This document shows, piece after piece, positions 1 through 4,883 of a stretch of 5,171 nucleotides of DNA. Under the pieces are notes generated by a model. That model made no database searches. It worked only from the letters and a program-made list of their open reading frames with translations, and was not told where the DNA came from. The stretch is taken from NCBI GenBank assembly GCA_046732465.1, contig JBKPND010000045.1:1-5171 (forward strand), written 5' to 3'. How positions within the stretch are numbered: position 1 is the first letter of the stretch; the number at the start of each line of letters is the position of its first letter. The position numbers were made by a program, and so were the translations under genes. Source of the stretch: DASUPK01 sp046732465. GTDB lineage: Bacteria; Actinomycetota; Thermoleophilia; Solirubrobacterales; 70-9.

Positions 1-127
1 GGTCGAGGTGGCGTACCCCGACCTCGCGTACTTCAACGAGGTCGACCGGGGCGGCCACTTTGCCGCCTGGGAGGAGCCCGAGCTCTTCTCGACCGAGGTG
101 CGGGCTGCGTTCCGCTCGCTGCGCTAG
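1..127 (+). CDS. Alpha/beta hydrolase, epoxide hydrolase type (C-terminal end only)
   Basis: The first complete codon is at base 2, and the frame runs 41 codons to TAG at 125-127; the gene starts outside the window. The visible residues include the segment NEVDRGGHFAAWEEPELF, which matches the catalytic-histidine region (G-G-H-F-A-x-W-E-x-P) near the C-terminus of epoxide hydrolases and related alpha/beta hydrolases. The His would complete an Asp-His-Asp triad, but the nucleophile is not in view. The end -RAAFRSLR is a usual terminus for this group. The stop is two bases before the ATG of the redoxin gene, so the two are probably co-transcribed and translationally coupled. A decayed N-terminal half of the same kind of protein lies at 4090-4399. 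The family is clear; the substrate cannot be told. Confidence 0.8.
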   Translation, partial: VEVAYPDLAYFNEVDRGGHFAAWEEPELFSTEVRAAFRSLR

Positions 128-129
128 CC

Positions 130-1083
130 ATGGCCCTGTTCGAACGTGTGCATATGCCCTCGTTCGCCGGCGCGACCGAGTGGCTGAACTCCGAGCCACT
201 CGGCGTCGCCGAGCTGCAGGGCCACGTGATCCTGGTGAACTTCTGGACGCTGACGTGCATCAACTGGCTGCGCCAAGAGCCCTACGTTCGTGCGTGGTCG
301 CAGGCCTACCGCGACGACGGGCTGATCGTGATCGGCGTCCACACCCCGGAGTTCTCCTTCGAGCACGACGTCGAGCTCGTGCGCAAGGCGACGACGGAGC
401 GGGCGATCGATTACCCGGTCGCGGCCGACAACGACTACGAGGTGTGGAGCGCATTCGCGAACCACTACTGGCCGGCGCTGTACTTCGTCGACGCCGACGG
501 GATCATCCGCGACCACCACTTCGGCGAGGGACGCTACGAGAAATCCGAACGCGTCATCCAGAAGCTGCTGGGCGTCGAGCGCGAGCTCGTCTCCGTCGAA
601 GGGCTCGGCGTCGAGGCGGCGGCCGACTGGGAGAACCTGCGCACGCCCGAGACCTATCTCGGGTCTGCGCGCAGCGATCAGCTGCCGTCATCCAACGGCG
701 CCGGGCCCGACGATCACCGCGCCTACGAGCTCCCCGAGCGGCTGCCCTTGAACCAATGGGCCCTCGCCGGCGCATGGGCGATCGGGCCTGAGAGTGTGGT
801 GCTCGAACAGCCAGGCGGGAGCATCGCGTTCCGGTTCGCCGCGCGCGACGCCCATCTCGTCCTGTCGCCTGGAGACCGAGCGCCGCTTCGCTTCCGCGTG
901 CTGATCGACGGTCAGGCCCCGGGCCGCTCACACGGCGTGCACGTCGACGAGAACGGCAACGGCGTGCTCGACGACGGCCGCCTGTACCAGCTCGTGCGCC
1001 AACACGACGCGGTCCGCCAGCGGACCCTGGAGATCACCTTCCTCCAGCCAGGCGCCAAGGCCTACTCGTTCACACTCGGGTAG
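130..1083 (+). CDS. DipZ-like redoxin (thioredoxin-fold domain plus DipZ-type C-terminal domain)
   Basis: The protein has 317 residues. Residues ~20-155 form a thioredoxin/redoxin-like domain with VILVNFWTLTCINWLR at 33-48 followed by GVHTPEFSFE and an ALYFVDADGIIRDHHFGEG strand-turn region. The redox site is C43-I-N-W46, so the second cysteine of a CxxC pair is a tryptophan. I recall CINW as common in stand-alone actinobacterial and proteobacterial relatives of the DipZ C-terminal region, whereas membrane-bound DipZ has CINC. Residues ~195-317 resemble the beta-rich domain at the end of DipZ proteins, including a Gly/Asn/Asp-rich turn at 273-283 followed by RLYQLVR. No signal peptide or membrane segment is visible, so it appears cytoplasmic as called. 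It probably acts as a one-cysteine peroxidase or thiol reductase; the exact reaction is unknown. It follows the hydrolase stop by two bases without a strong ribosome-binding site, which suggests coupling. A truncated paralogue is at 3337-3564. Confidence 0.85.
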   Translation: MALFERVHMPSFAGATEWLNSEPLGVAELQGHVILVNFWTLTCINWLRQEPYVRAWSQAYRDDGLIVIGVHTPEFSFEHDVELVRKATTERAIDYPVAADNDYEVWSAFANHYWPALYFVDADGIIRDHHFGEGRYEKSERVIQKLLGVERELVSVEGLGVEAAADWENLRTPETYLGSARSDQLPSSNGAGPDDHRAYELPERLPLNQWALAGAWAIGPESVVLEQPGGSIAFRFAARDAHLVLSPGDRAPLRFRVLIDGQAPGRSHGVHVDENGNGVLDDGRLYQLVRQHDAVRQRTLEITFLQPGAKAYSFTLG

Positions 1084-1102
1084 CGCGATGCCGGTCTCAA
1101 CC

Positions 1103-1107
1103 AGGAG
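1103..1107 (+). promoter_or_regulatory. Ribosome-binding site of the small membrane protein
   Basis: AGGAG lies seven bases before ATG 1115-1117. It decides this start over the in-frame ATG at 1088, which has no such site and overlaps the end region of the redoxin gene. Confidence 0.6.
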
Positions 1108-1114
1108 AACACGC

Positions 1115-1280
1115 ATGTCTTCCACGGCACCGACCCCGCACACACGGCGCTGGTACCACCTCCGCCCGAAGCCTCGCCGCGGCACCGACTTCATGGGGTT
1201 GAACTCCACATGGTTGGATGGCGCTGGGATGGCTCGTCCTGCTGATTGTGGTCGCCTTCCCGTTCCCGTGGTGGTGGTGA
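1115..1280 (+). pseudogene. Small tryptophan-rich membrane protein with a 1-base frameshift
   Basis: From ATG 1115 the frame encodes a basic N-terminus (MSSTAPTPHTRRWYHLRPKP, then RRGTDFMGLNSTW) up to codon 33. In that frame the rest is not protein-like, but the next frame from base 1215 reads WMALGWLVLLIVVAFPFPWW plus one more W and stops at TGA 1278-1280. Removing one T from the pair at 1214-1215 in TGGTTGGATG rejoins the two parts into a 54-residue protein. That protein has a positively charged tail (~1-33), one membrane helix (~34-48) and an F-P-F-P-W-W-W end. A good ribosome-binding site precedes the start, the redoxin gene ends 31 bases upstream, and the next gene starts one base after the stop, so the unit belongs to the operon. 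I do not recognise a family. The extra base may be a real inactivating mutation or a sequencing error. A programmed shift seems unlikely, as no classic slippery heptamer is seen. Confidence 0.65.
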
Positions 1281-1281
1281 C

Positions 1282-1434
1282 ATGAGCGCGCTCAAGACCA
1301 CCGCCGACGAGCCGGTTCTCCGGGCACAACCGATCGAGCACGAGCAGGGCGGGGCGCTGCTCGCCCAGATCATGGGCCTCGTCAAGCAGGGCCACCACAG
1401 ACACAGACCTTCGGAGCAAAGGAGAGCGCGATGA
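1282..1434 (+). CDS. Hypothetical 50-residue protein upstream of msrA
   Basis: ATG 1282 follows the TGA of the small membrane protein by one base, and the stop TGA (1432-1434) overlaps the msrA ATG as ATGA. The product starts MSALKTTADEPVLRAQPIEH, continues with a short hydrophobic stretch (GGALLAQIMGLV, ~28-39) and ends in a His/Arg-rich tail (HHRHRPSEQRRAR). No cysteines, signal peptide or recognisable domain are present. The tight packing on both sides argues that it is translated, perhaps mainly to couple msrA translation. The tail from about residue 40 overlaps the msrA ribosome-binding region, so its sequence may be constrained by that rather than by protein function. The original gene may have been longer. 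I do not recognise it. Confidence 0.5.
   Translation: MSALKTTADEPVLRAQPIEHEQGGALLAQIMGLVKQGHHRHRPSEQRRAR
1418..1424 (+). promoter_or_regulatory. Strong ribosome-binding site of msrA
   Basis: AAAGGAG is placed six bases before ATG 1431-1433. It is the best Shine-Dalgarno match among the genes here and fixes the msrA start, while the ATGA overlap adds possible coupling with the upstream 50-residue frame. Confidence 0.75.
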
Positions 1435-1946
1435 GCGACAACACCGAGACCGCCATCCTCGCGGGAGGCTGCTTCTGGGGCGTCCAGGAGCTCCTGCGCC
1501 ACCGCGATGGAGTCATCTCAACAAGAGTCGGATACACCGGCGGGCAGAACATCAACCCGACCTACCGGAACCATCCTGTTCACGCCGAAGCCGTCGAGAT
1601 CGTCTTCGACCCCGAGTGCATCTCCTACAGGGACATACTCGAGTTCTTCTTTCAGATCCACGACCCGACCACGAAGGACCGCCAGGGCAACGACTTCGGC
1701 TCCGCGTACCGGTCGGAGATCTTCTATACGAGCGAGGAGCAGCGCCGGATCGCCGAGGACACGATCGCCGACGTCGACGCCTCGGGGCTGTGGCCCGGCA
1801 AGGTGGTGACCGAGGTCAGCGAGGCCGTCCCGTTCTGGGTGGCCGAGGCCGAGCACCAGGATTACCTCCAGCGATACCCGAATGGCTACAACTGCCACTT
1901 CCCGCGGCCGGGTTGGAAGCTGCCACACCGCGAGACCGCCGCCTGA
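1431..1946 (+). CDS. msrA: Peptide-methionine (S)-S-oxide reductase MsrA
   Basis: This enzyme reduces the S-epimer of methionine sulfoxide, free or in proteins, to methionine, with thioredoxin as the usual electron donor. The 171-residue product is full length for a short bacterial MsrA. The nucleophilic cysteine is C14 in AILAGGCFWGVQELL. The family signatures GVISTRVGYTGG, HAEAVEIVFDP, FFQIHDPTT, GNDFGSAYRSEIFY and AEAEHQDYLQRYPNGYNCHF follow in the expected order. C155 in YNCHF is the likely resolving cysteine. The family position usually reading G-x-Q-Y-R-S is GSAYRS here, a mild variant. The enzyme is cytoplasmic, with no export signal. It is last in the plus-strand operon and convergent with nhaA, whose open frame runs antisense through it. 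Its last 15 codons recur in diverged form at 4400-4448. The gene is intact and looks functional. Confidence 0.96.
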   Translation: MSDNTETAILAGGCFWGVQELLRHRDGVISTRVGYTGGQNINPTYRNHPVHAEAVEIVFDPECISYRDILEFFFQIHDPTTKDRQGNDFGSAYRSEIFYTSEEQRRIAEDTIADVDASGLWPGKVVTEVSEAVPFWVAEAEHQDYLQRYPNGYNCHFPRPGWKLPHRETAA

Positions 1947-3330
1947 CGGGCGCTTCAACGACACCGATCGCGTGCGGCCAACGGTGGTGCATGTCGCTCG
2001 TATCACCATCCAGGTCAGGGCGGGTGCCAGTGCCGCGGCGCCGAGGAGGCCCAGTTTGGCCTCGTCGAGTCCGGCTCCGGTGAACGCGAGGCCGGCGACC
2101 AGCAGGGACACGGTGAAGCCGACGCCGGTGATGGTGCCCGCGCTGATGACCGCCGCCCAGCCGACCGGGGGACGTAGCCGCCCTCTTGACAGGCGGGTGA
2201 CCGCGAGCGACGTGCCGAACGTTCCGAGCGGCTTGCCGGCGAGCAAGCCCAGCAGGACACCGATCGTCACCGGGGATCCGGCGGCGCGCCGGAGCAGCTC
2301 GCCGTCGATGGCGACCCCGGCGTTGGCCAGCGCAAAGAGCGGCACGATGGCGTAGCTCGTCCAGGGGTGGTAGAGGGCGAGCAGCCGCTCGTTCGGCGGG
2401 ATGGCGGCGCGCAGGCCATGCCGCGCCGAGCGCTCGAGCTGCGGCGTGGGCTGCTCGCGGAACCGGCGGAAACGCTCGGCGGCCCCGTGCAGCGCGGGCC
2501 GGCCGACGGGACGGGCCCCGACCAGCAGGCCCAGGGCCAGGCCGAGCACCACCGGCTCGACGCCCGACTCGTGCAGCGCGACCCACGCCGCGACCGCGAG
2601 CAACACGCACGGGATGCCGCTGCGCACGCCTAACGCACCCAGGGCGCCGATGATCGAAATGAACGCCGCGGCCCATGCCAGGGCGGTCAGGTCGAGGTCG
2701 TGGGAGTAGAGGGCGGCGATCAGAGCCAGCGCGACGAGCTCGTTTGACGACGAGCACAGTGAGGACGAAGGCGCGCAGACGCTGAGGCGCGCGCGGCGCC
2801 GCGACCGCGAGGAGGCCCAGGCCCAGGGCAGCGTCGCTGGACAACGCGATCCCCCAGCCGGCGCCGGAGGATCCGCCCAGATTGAAGGCGAGGTAGATCG
2901 CGACCGACGCCGCCATCCCGCCCACGGCCGCGAGCAACGGCAAGGCGAGGCGCCGCCGCTCACGCAGCTCTCCCAGATCGATCTCGCGGCGTGCCTCGAG
3001 CCCCGTGACGAGGAAGAAGAAGGTCATCAGGCCGCTGTTGACCCACTCGCGCAGCGACAGGCGAATGCCGTCGTCGCCGAACGTCAAGGCCACGGGCGTC
3101 TCCCAGACCTCCTGGTACGAGCTGCCGACGTTCGCCCAGGCCAGCGCCGCGAGCACCGCCGCGACAAGCACCGCCGCCCCGCCCGTCTCCGTGCGGACGA
3201 AGCGGCGCAGCGGCGTGAGGCGCCCGACCCACGTAGTGCGCTCGGAGAACCACCCCGCCGGGCGCAAAGGCTGTTGCAGCTCCGCGACGCCGCCGGCGAT
3301 GCGGAGATATTTGGTCACGAACGTCGCCAT
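1947..3330 (-). pseudogene. nhaA: Na+/H+ antiporter NhaA, frameshifted at the catalytic Asp-Asp motif
   Basis: NhaA is an inner-membrane antiporter that exchanges Na+ (or Li+) for protons. From ATG 3330 the first frame gives RTETGGAAVLVAAVLAALAW, WVNSGLMTFFFLVTGLEARRE and GWGIALSSDAALGLGLL. D166 there matches E. coli Asp133. The frame holds to FVLTVLVV (codon 195, base 2746), then the protein continues one base over as NELVALALIAALYSHDL. Further on come LFALANAGVAIDGEL, LLAGKPLG (K366, matching Lys300) and GVGFTVSLLVAGLAF. Removing one A of the AAA at 2743-2745 restores one frame through the last membrane helix (PALTWMVIRATC, to ~1989). The aspartate pair (Asp163/Asp164 in E. coli) then reads Asn196-Glu197. 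No stop occurs where NhaA should end; the frame stays open to 1518, antisense to msrA. The redoxin fragment ends six bases upstream. The start has only a weak ribosome-binding site. Probably inactive, unless the extra base is a sequencing error. Confidence 0.85.
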
Positions 3331-3336
3331 GTCCGG

Positions 3337-3564
3337 CTACCCAAACGTGAACGCGTACGCCTCGGCGCCAGGCTCGAGGAATGTGATCTCCACCGTCCGC
3401 TCGCGCACCGCGTCGTGCTCGCGCACGAGCTGGTACATGCGACCGTCCCGCAGCGCGCCGTTGCCGTCCTCGGCGACGTCCAGGCCACGCGAGCGGTCCG
3501 GAGCGTCGCCGACGACGAGTCCGCGAAACGGCACCGGCTGACGCGCGCCTCGTGACAACACGAG
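3337..3564 (-). pseudogene. C-terminal fragment of a second DipZ-like redoxin
   Basis: The frame ending at TAG 3339-3337 encodes 75 residues that align without gaps to residues 243-317 of the redoxin at 130-1083, with 50 of 75 identical by hand count. The shared core includes GRMYQLVREHDAVRERTVEI (GRLYQLVRQHDAVRQRTLEI in the first copy) and TFLEPGAEAYAFTFG at the end. The open frame extends back to an ATG at 3615, but residues before LVLSRGARQ do not resemble the family. Only ~110 bases separate the homologous part from the next gene, so the thioredoxin-like domain with the reactive cysteine is missing. It is therefore a truncated remnant rather than a working redoxin. It reads in the same direction as nhaA, with six bases between them, which suggests that redoxin and nhaA once formed an operon. 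A small stand-alone protein starting at 3615 cannot be excluded. Confidence 0.8.
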
Positions 3565-3677
3565 AATGCGTATCGCGCGCGTGGAACCGGTAATGAGGCC
3601 CGACAAGCGGGGCACTCCGCCCTGAGCCGCGAACCGCCCATCGCTCGCGTCAACGAGCGGAACACCCCGGCTGGCTC

Positions 3678-3851
3678 CTACATCCAGAGAATCACCGACG
3701 CGACAAGCGCTCCGGTGCAGAGCAGCTCGACCACGACGAACAGGGCGAGAGGGAAACGGTCGGTCGTCGAGAAACGGCCGGTCGTCGGGAAACGGCCGGT
3801 CGTCGCTTCGCGGTCACGGTCCTGGGACTGGGACTGGGCTTCGGTCATCAT
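3678..3851 (-). CDS. Small single-pass membrane protein with hexapeptide repeats
   Basis: The start is ATG 3851-3849 (a second ATG follows directly), with GGAG at 3860-3857 five bases before the first and eight before the second. The 57-residue product has a polar, charged N-terminus (MMTEAQSQSQDRDREATTGR), a tandem repeat TTGRFP-TTGRFS-TTDRFP (~17-34), and a C-terminal hydrophobic helix LALFVVVELLCTGALVASVI ending LWM. The layout suggests a tail-anchored or single-span membrane protein. A longer open frame extends upstream to 3986, but that part looks non-coding and lacks a ribosome-binding site. It is oriented with the redoxin fragment and nhaA and could have been the first gene of that unit. 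I recognise no family. It resembles the small protein at 1115-1280 only in being tiny and having one hydrophobic helix. Confidence 0.6.
   Translation of the reverse strand: MMTEAQSQSQDRDREATTGRFPTTGRFSTTDRFPLALFVVVELLCTGALVASVILWM
3753..3806. repeat. Three tandem 18-base units inside the small membrane protein gene
   Basis: Plus-strand units start at 3753, 3771 and 3789, each of the form GAAACGGYCGGTCGTCGN. Units two and three are identical in the first 17 bases, and unit one differs from them by C to T at the eighth base. The length is a multiple of three, so the units encode in-frame hexapeptides T-T-G/D-R-F-P/S on the minus strand. The near-identity suggests recent slippage expansion. Confidence 0.85.
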
Positions 3852-3856
3852 CTCGT

Positions 3857-3860
3857 CTCC
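3857..3860 (-). promoter_or_regulatory. Ribosome-binding site of the small membrane protein
   Basis: GGAG on the minus strand lies just before two adjacent ATG codons, at spacings of five and eight bases. The second ATG (3848) has the more usual spacing and may be the true start, giving 56 residues. Confidence 0.55.
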
Positions 3861-3888
3861 GTTCAACAGGTCGTCGCCACACTCGGCG

Positions 3889-3911
3889 TCACGCGGGTTT
3901 GCGTGAAACCC
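3889..3911. other. Two overlapping, mutually exclusive 6-bp hairpins
   Basis: On the plus strand TCACGC (3889-3894) can pair with GCGTGA (3901-3906), and GGGTTT (3895-3900) can pair with AAACCC (3906-3911). The arms interleave as A-B-A'-B', so only one hairpin forms at a time, or both as an H-type pseudoknot. The site lies ~40-60 bases upstream of the small membrane protein start, in its presumed leader. A regulatory role is speculative, and no T-run follows. Confidence 0.35.
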
Positions 3912-3939
3912 ACTCTGTTCATTTCGCCTCCCCGTTGCG

Positions 3940-3989
3940 CCCGTGGAAGCCCTGGGTCGCTCCCTGGGCTTTGCGCTGGGCTCCACGGG
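3940..3989. other. Long imperfect hairpin in the non-coding stretch
   Basis: CCCGTGGAAGCCC (3940-3952) is complementary to GGGCTCCACGGG (3978-3989) apart from one bulged A, giving a 12-bp stem with a 25-base loop. The loop contains a second CCCTGGG copy. No T-rich tail follows on either strand, so it is not a standard intrinsic terminator. It sits in the ~240-base stretch 3852-4089, where I see no gene on either strand. Confidence 0.45.
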
Positions 3990-4089
3990 GACGGGTCGCT
4001 GGAGGTGGTCACGGTGATCCTGCTGGCTCGTGCGGGACTCAGACGTAGTTCCTGACCACGTCGTTCATCCGGGCCCCGTTGAAGGCTCG

Positions 4090-4399
4090 GTGCGAAGAAC
4101 GACGACGCATACGAGGGACGTGCGCGTGCATGCGGTCATCGGTGGCCACGGCCCGCCACTCCTGCTCGTGCACGGCTAGCCCCAGACGTGGTACGCCGGG
4201 CGCCTGCTGATGCCGGCGCTGGCCCAGTACTTCGAGGTCGTCGCGGTCGACCAGCGCGGCATCGGGCTGTCGGGCACGCCCGGGGCGGGTACGACACCAG
4301 CACCCTCGTCCGCGACCTGGTCGCGCTGATGGACGCGCTCGGTCATCCCCGGCTCGCGCGCGTCAGCTCGGACACCGGAGTGCCGATCGGCTATGCCGT
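4090..4399 (+). pseudogene. Decayed N-terminal half of an epoxide-hydrolase-type alpha/beta hydrolase
   Basis: A GTG at 4090 is a possible start. The frame reads DVRVHAVIGGHGPPLLLVHG and hits TAG at 4177-4179 where the family has Trp (HGWPxTWY). It then continues PQTWYAGRLLMPALAQYFEV and VAVDQRGIGLSGTPG, which is the oxyanion HGxP region and the conserved D-Q-R-G-x-G-x-S motif. At 4282-4289 one base is missing, and the protein resumes in the next frame as GYDTSTLVRDLVALMDALGH and then PRLARVSSDTGVPIGYAV. The aspartate at 4371-4373 sits at the nucleophile position (usually G-H-D-x-G, here S-S-D-T-G). Similarity stops there; the C-terminal half, including the catalytic His, is absent and is replaced by an msrA tail. 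It carries two independent lesions and a truncation, so it is not functional. The intact relative ends at 127. Confidence 0.85.
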
Positions 4400-4448
4400 C
4401 TTGCCGCTGCCGGGCTGGAAACTGCCGCGCCGTGAGACCGCGGCCTGA
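4400..4448 (+). pseudogene. Remnant of the 3' end of a second msrA gene
   Basis: This 49-base stretch matches 1898-1946, the end of msrA, at 41 of 49 positions by hand count. In frame it encodes LPLPGWKLPRRETAA and a stop, against FPRPGWKLPHRETAA in MsrA (12 of 15 identical). Upstream of 4400 the match ends abruptly at hydrolase sequence, so this is a deletion junction. The open frame from 4188 to 4448 reads through both parts and would be called as an 86-residue chimera, but its own start is inside the hydrolase fold. There is no active-site cysteine. Confidence 0.8.
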
Positions 4449-4747
4449 CTCCGAAGCTTGGACGAGACACGCTCGGCACACCGCCTTGGGCCGCCGGCCT
4501 GCTGACCCCATCCCGATCCAATGACGCTGTCGCCGATAGCGCGCCGCTCAGGGGCTCGACGCGGATCGGCACGCGGCCTTCGAGCCCACCAACCGCAGCA
4601 CGGCGCGCCGCGGTCGTCGTGGGCCTCCGGGCCAGCCGGGGACAGATCAGCTCTAGGCGCGAGCGACCCGATTCCCAGCCCCGAGCGTTGATGGGCCGCC
4701 ATTGGGCACCGAAACGCGTCTCAGTGCCCAAATCCAGAAGAAACGAA
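4449..4747. other. Non-coding stretch, no gene seen
   Basis: Open frames cross this stretch on both strands but have no family resemblance, no ribosome-binding site and arginine/serine/alanine-rich composition typical of GC-rich shadow frames. From ~4730 the base composition becomes visibly more A/T-rich than the rest of the window. Confidence 0.6.
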
Positions 4748-4803
4748 TGCAATTTGCGAACATCTAGCCCGTGCCGCTCGACCGCGAGAAGCGGCATATT
4801 TGC
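4748..4803. other. Hairpin flanked by direct repeats beside the tRNA fragment
   Basis: TGCCG-CTCG (4772-4780) pairs with CGAG (4785-4788) and CGGCA (4792-4796), with an AAG bulge and an ACCG loop. ATTTGC occurs on each side, at 4752-4757 and 4798-4803, within the longer similar strings GCAATTTGC and GCATATTTGC. The position 35-90 bases from the tRNA core would suit integrase arm sites or the edge of an integrated element. That role is inference only. Confidence 0.35.
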
Positions 4804-4836
4804 AGGGATTACGACGCTGTTAGAGAGATTCCGACC

Positions 4837-4883
4837 CACGACTGAAAATCGTGGTGTCCCCGGTTCGAGTCCGGGTCTCGCCA
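4837..4883 (+). tRNA. Partial tRNA-Phe(GAA), 3' portion only; likely attachment-site remnant
   Basis: The anticodon stem CACGA (4837-4841) pairs with TCGTG (4849-4853) around the loop CTGAAAA, with anticodon GAA at 4844-4846. A five-base variable loop follows, then the T-stem CCCGG/CCGGG with loop TTCGAGT (4859-4875), the acceptor 3' strand TCTCGCC (4876-4882) and discriminator A. No genomic CCA is present. Upstream there is no matching acceptor 5' strand (GGCGAGA expected) or D-arm at the right distance; GTTAGAG at 4819-4825 only vaguely recalls one. It cannot fold as a full tRNA and is best read as a duplicated 3' tRNA segment, the usual core of an integrase attachment site. No integrase gene is in the window. 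Confidence 0.75.

Noticed and set aside
60..791. 243-codon plus-strand frame overlapping the redoxin gene
   Set aside because: It is an arginine-rich shadow frame of the clearly recognisable redoxin, with no motif of its own.
1518..1946. A real protein antisense to msrA as a natural NhaA C-terminal domain
   Set aside because: The residues show no soluble-domain features and mirror msrA codons; the open frame is explained by GC-rich antisense bias and a lost stop.
3753..3806. Possible CRISPR-like array
   Set aside because: The 18-base units are directly abutting without spacers and encode in-frame hexapeptides, so they are a simple tandem repeat.
3678..3986. Longer 102-residue version of the small membrane protein
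   Set aside because: The upstream 45 codons look non-coding and lack a ribosome-binding site, whereas a clear GGAG precedes the ATG pair at 3851/3848.
3940..3989. Intrinsic transcription terminator
   Set aside because: The stem is long, but neither side is followed by a T-run.
4783..4883. A complete tRNA using CGCGAGA at 4783-4789 as the acceptor 5' strand
   Set aside because: The distance to the anticodon stem is ~54 bases instead of ~26, and no D-arm fits between. The match is coincidental and lies within another hairpin.
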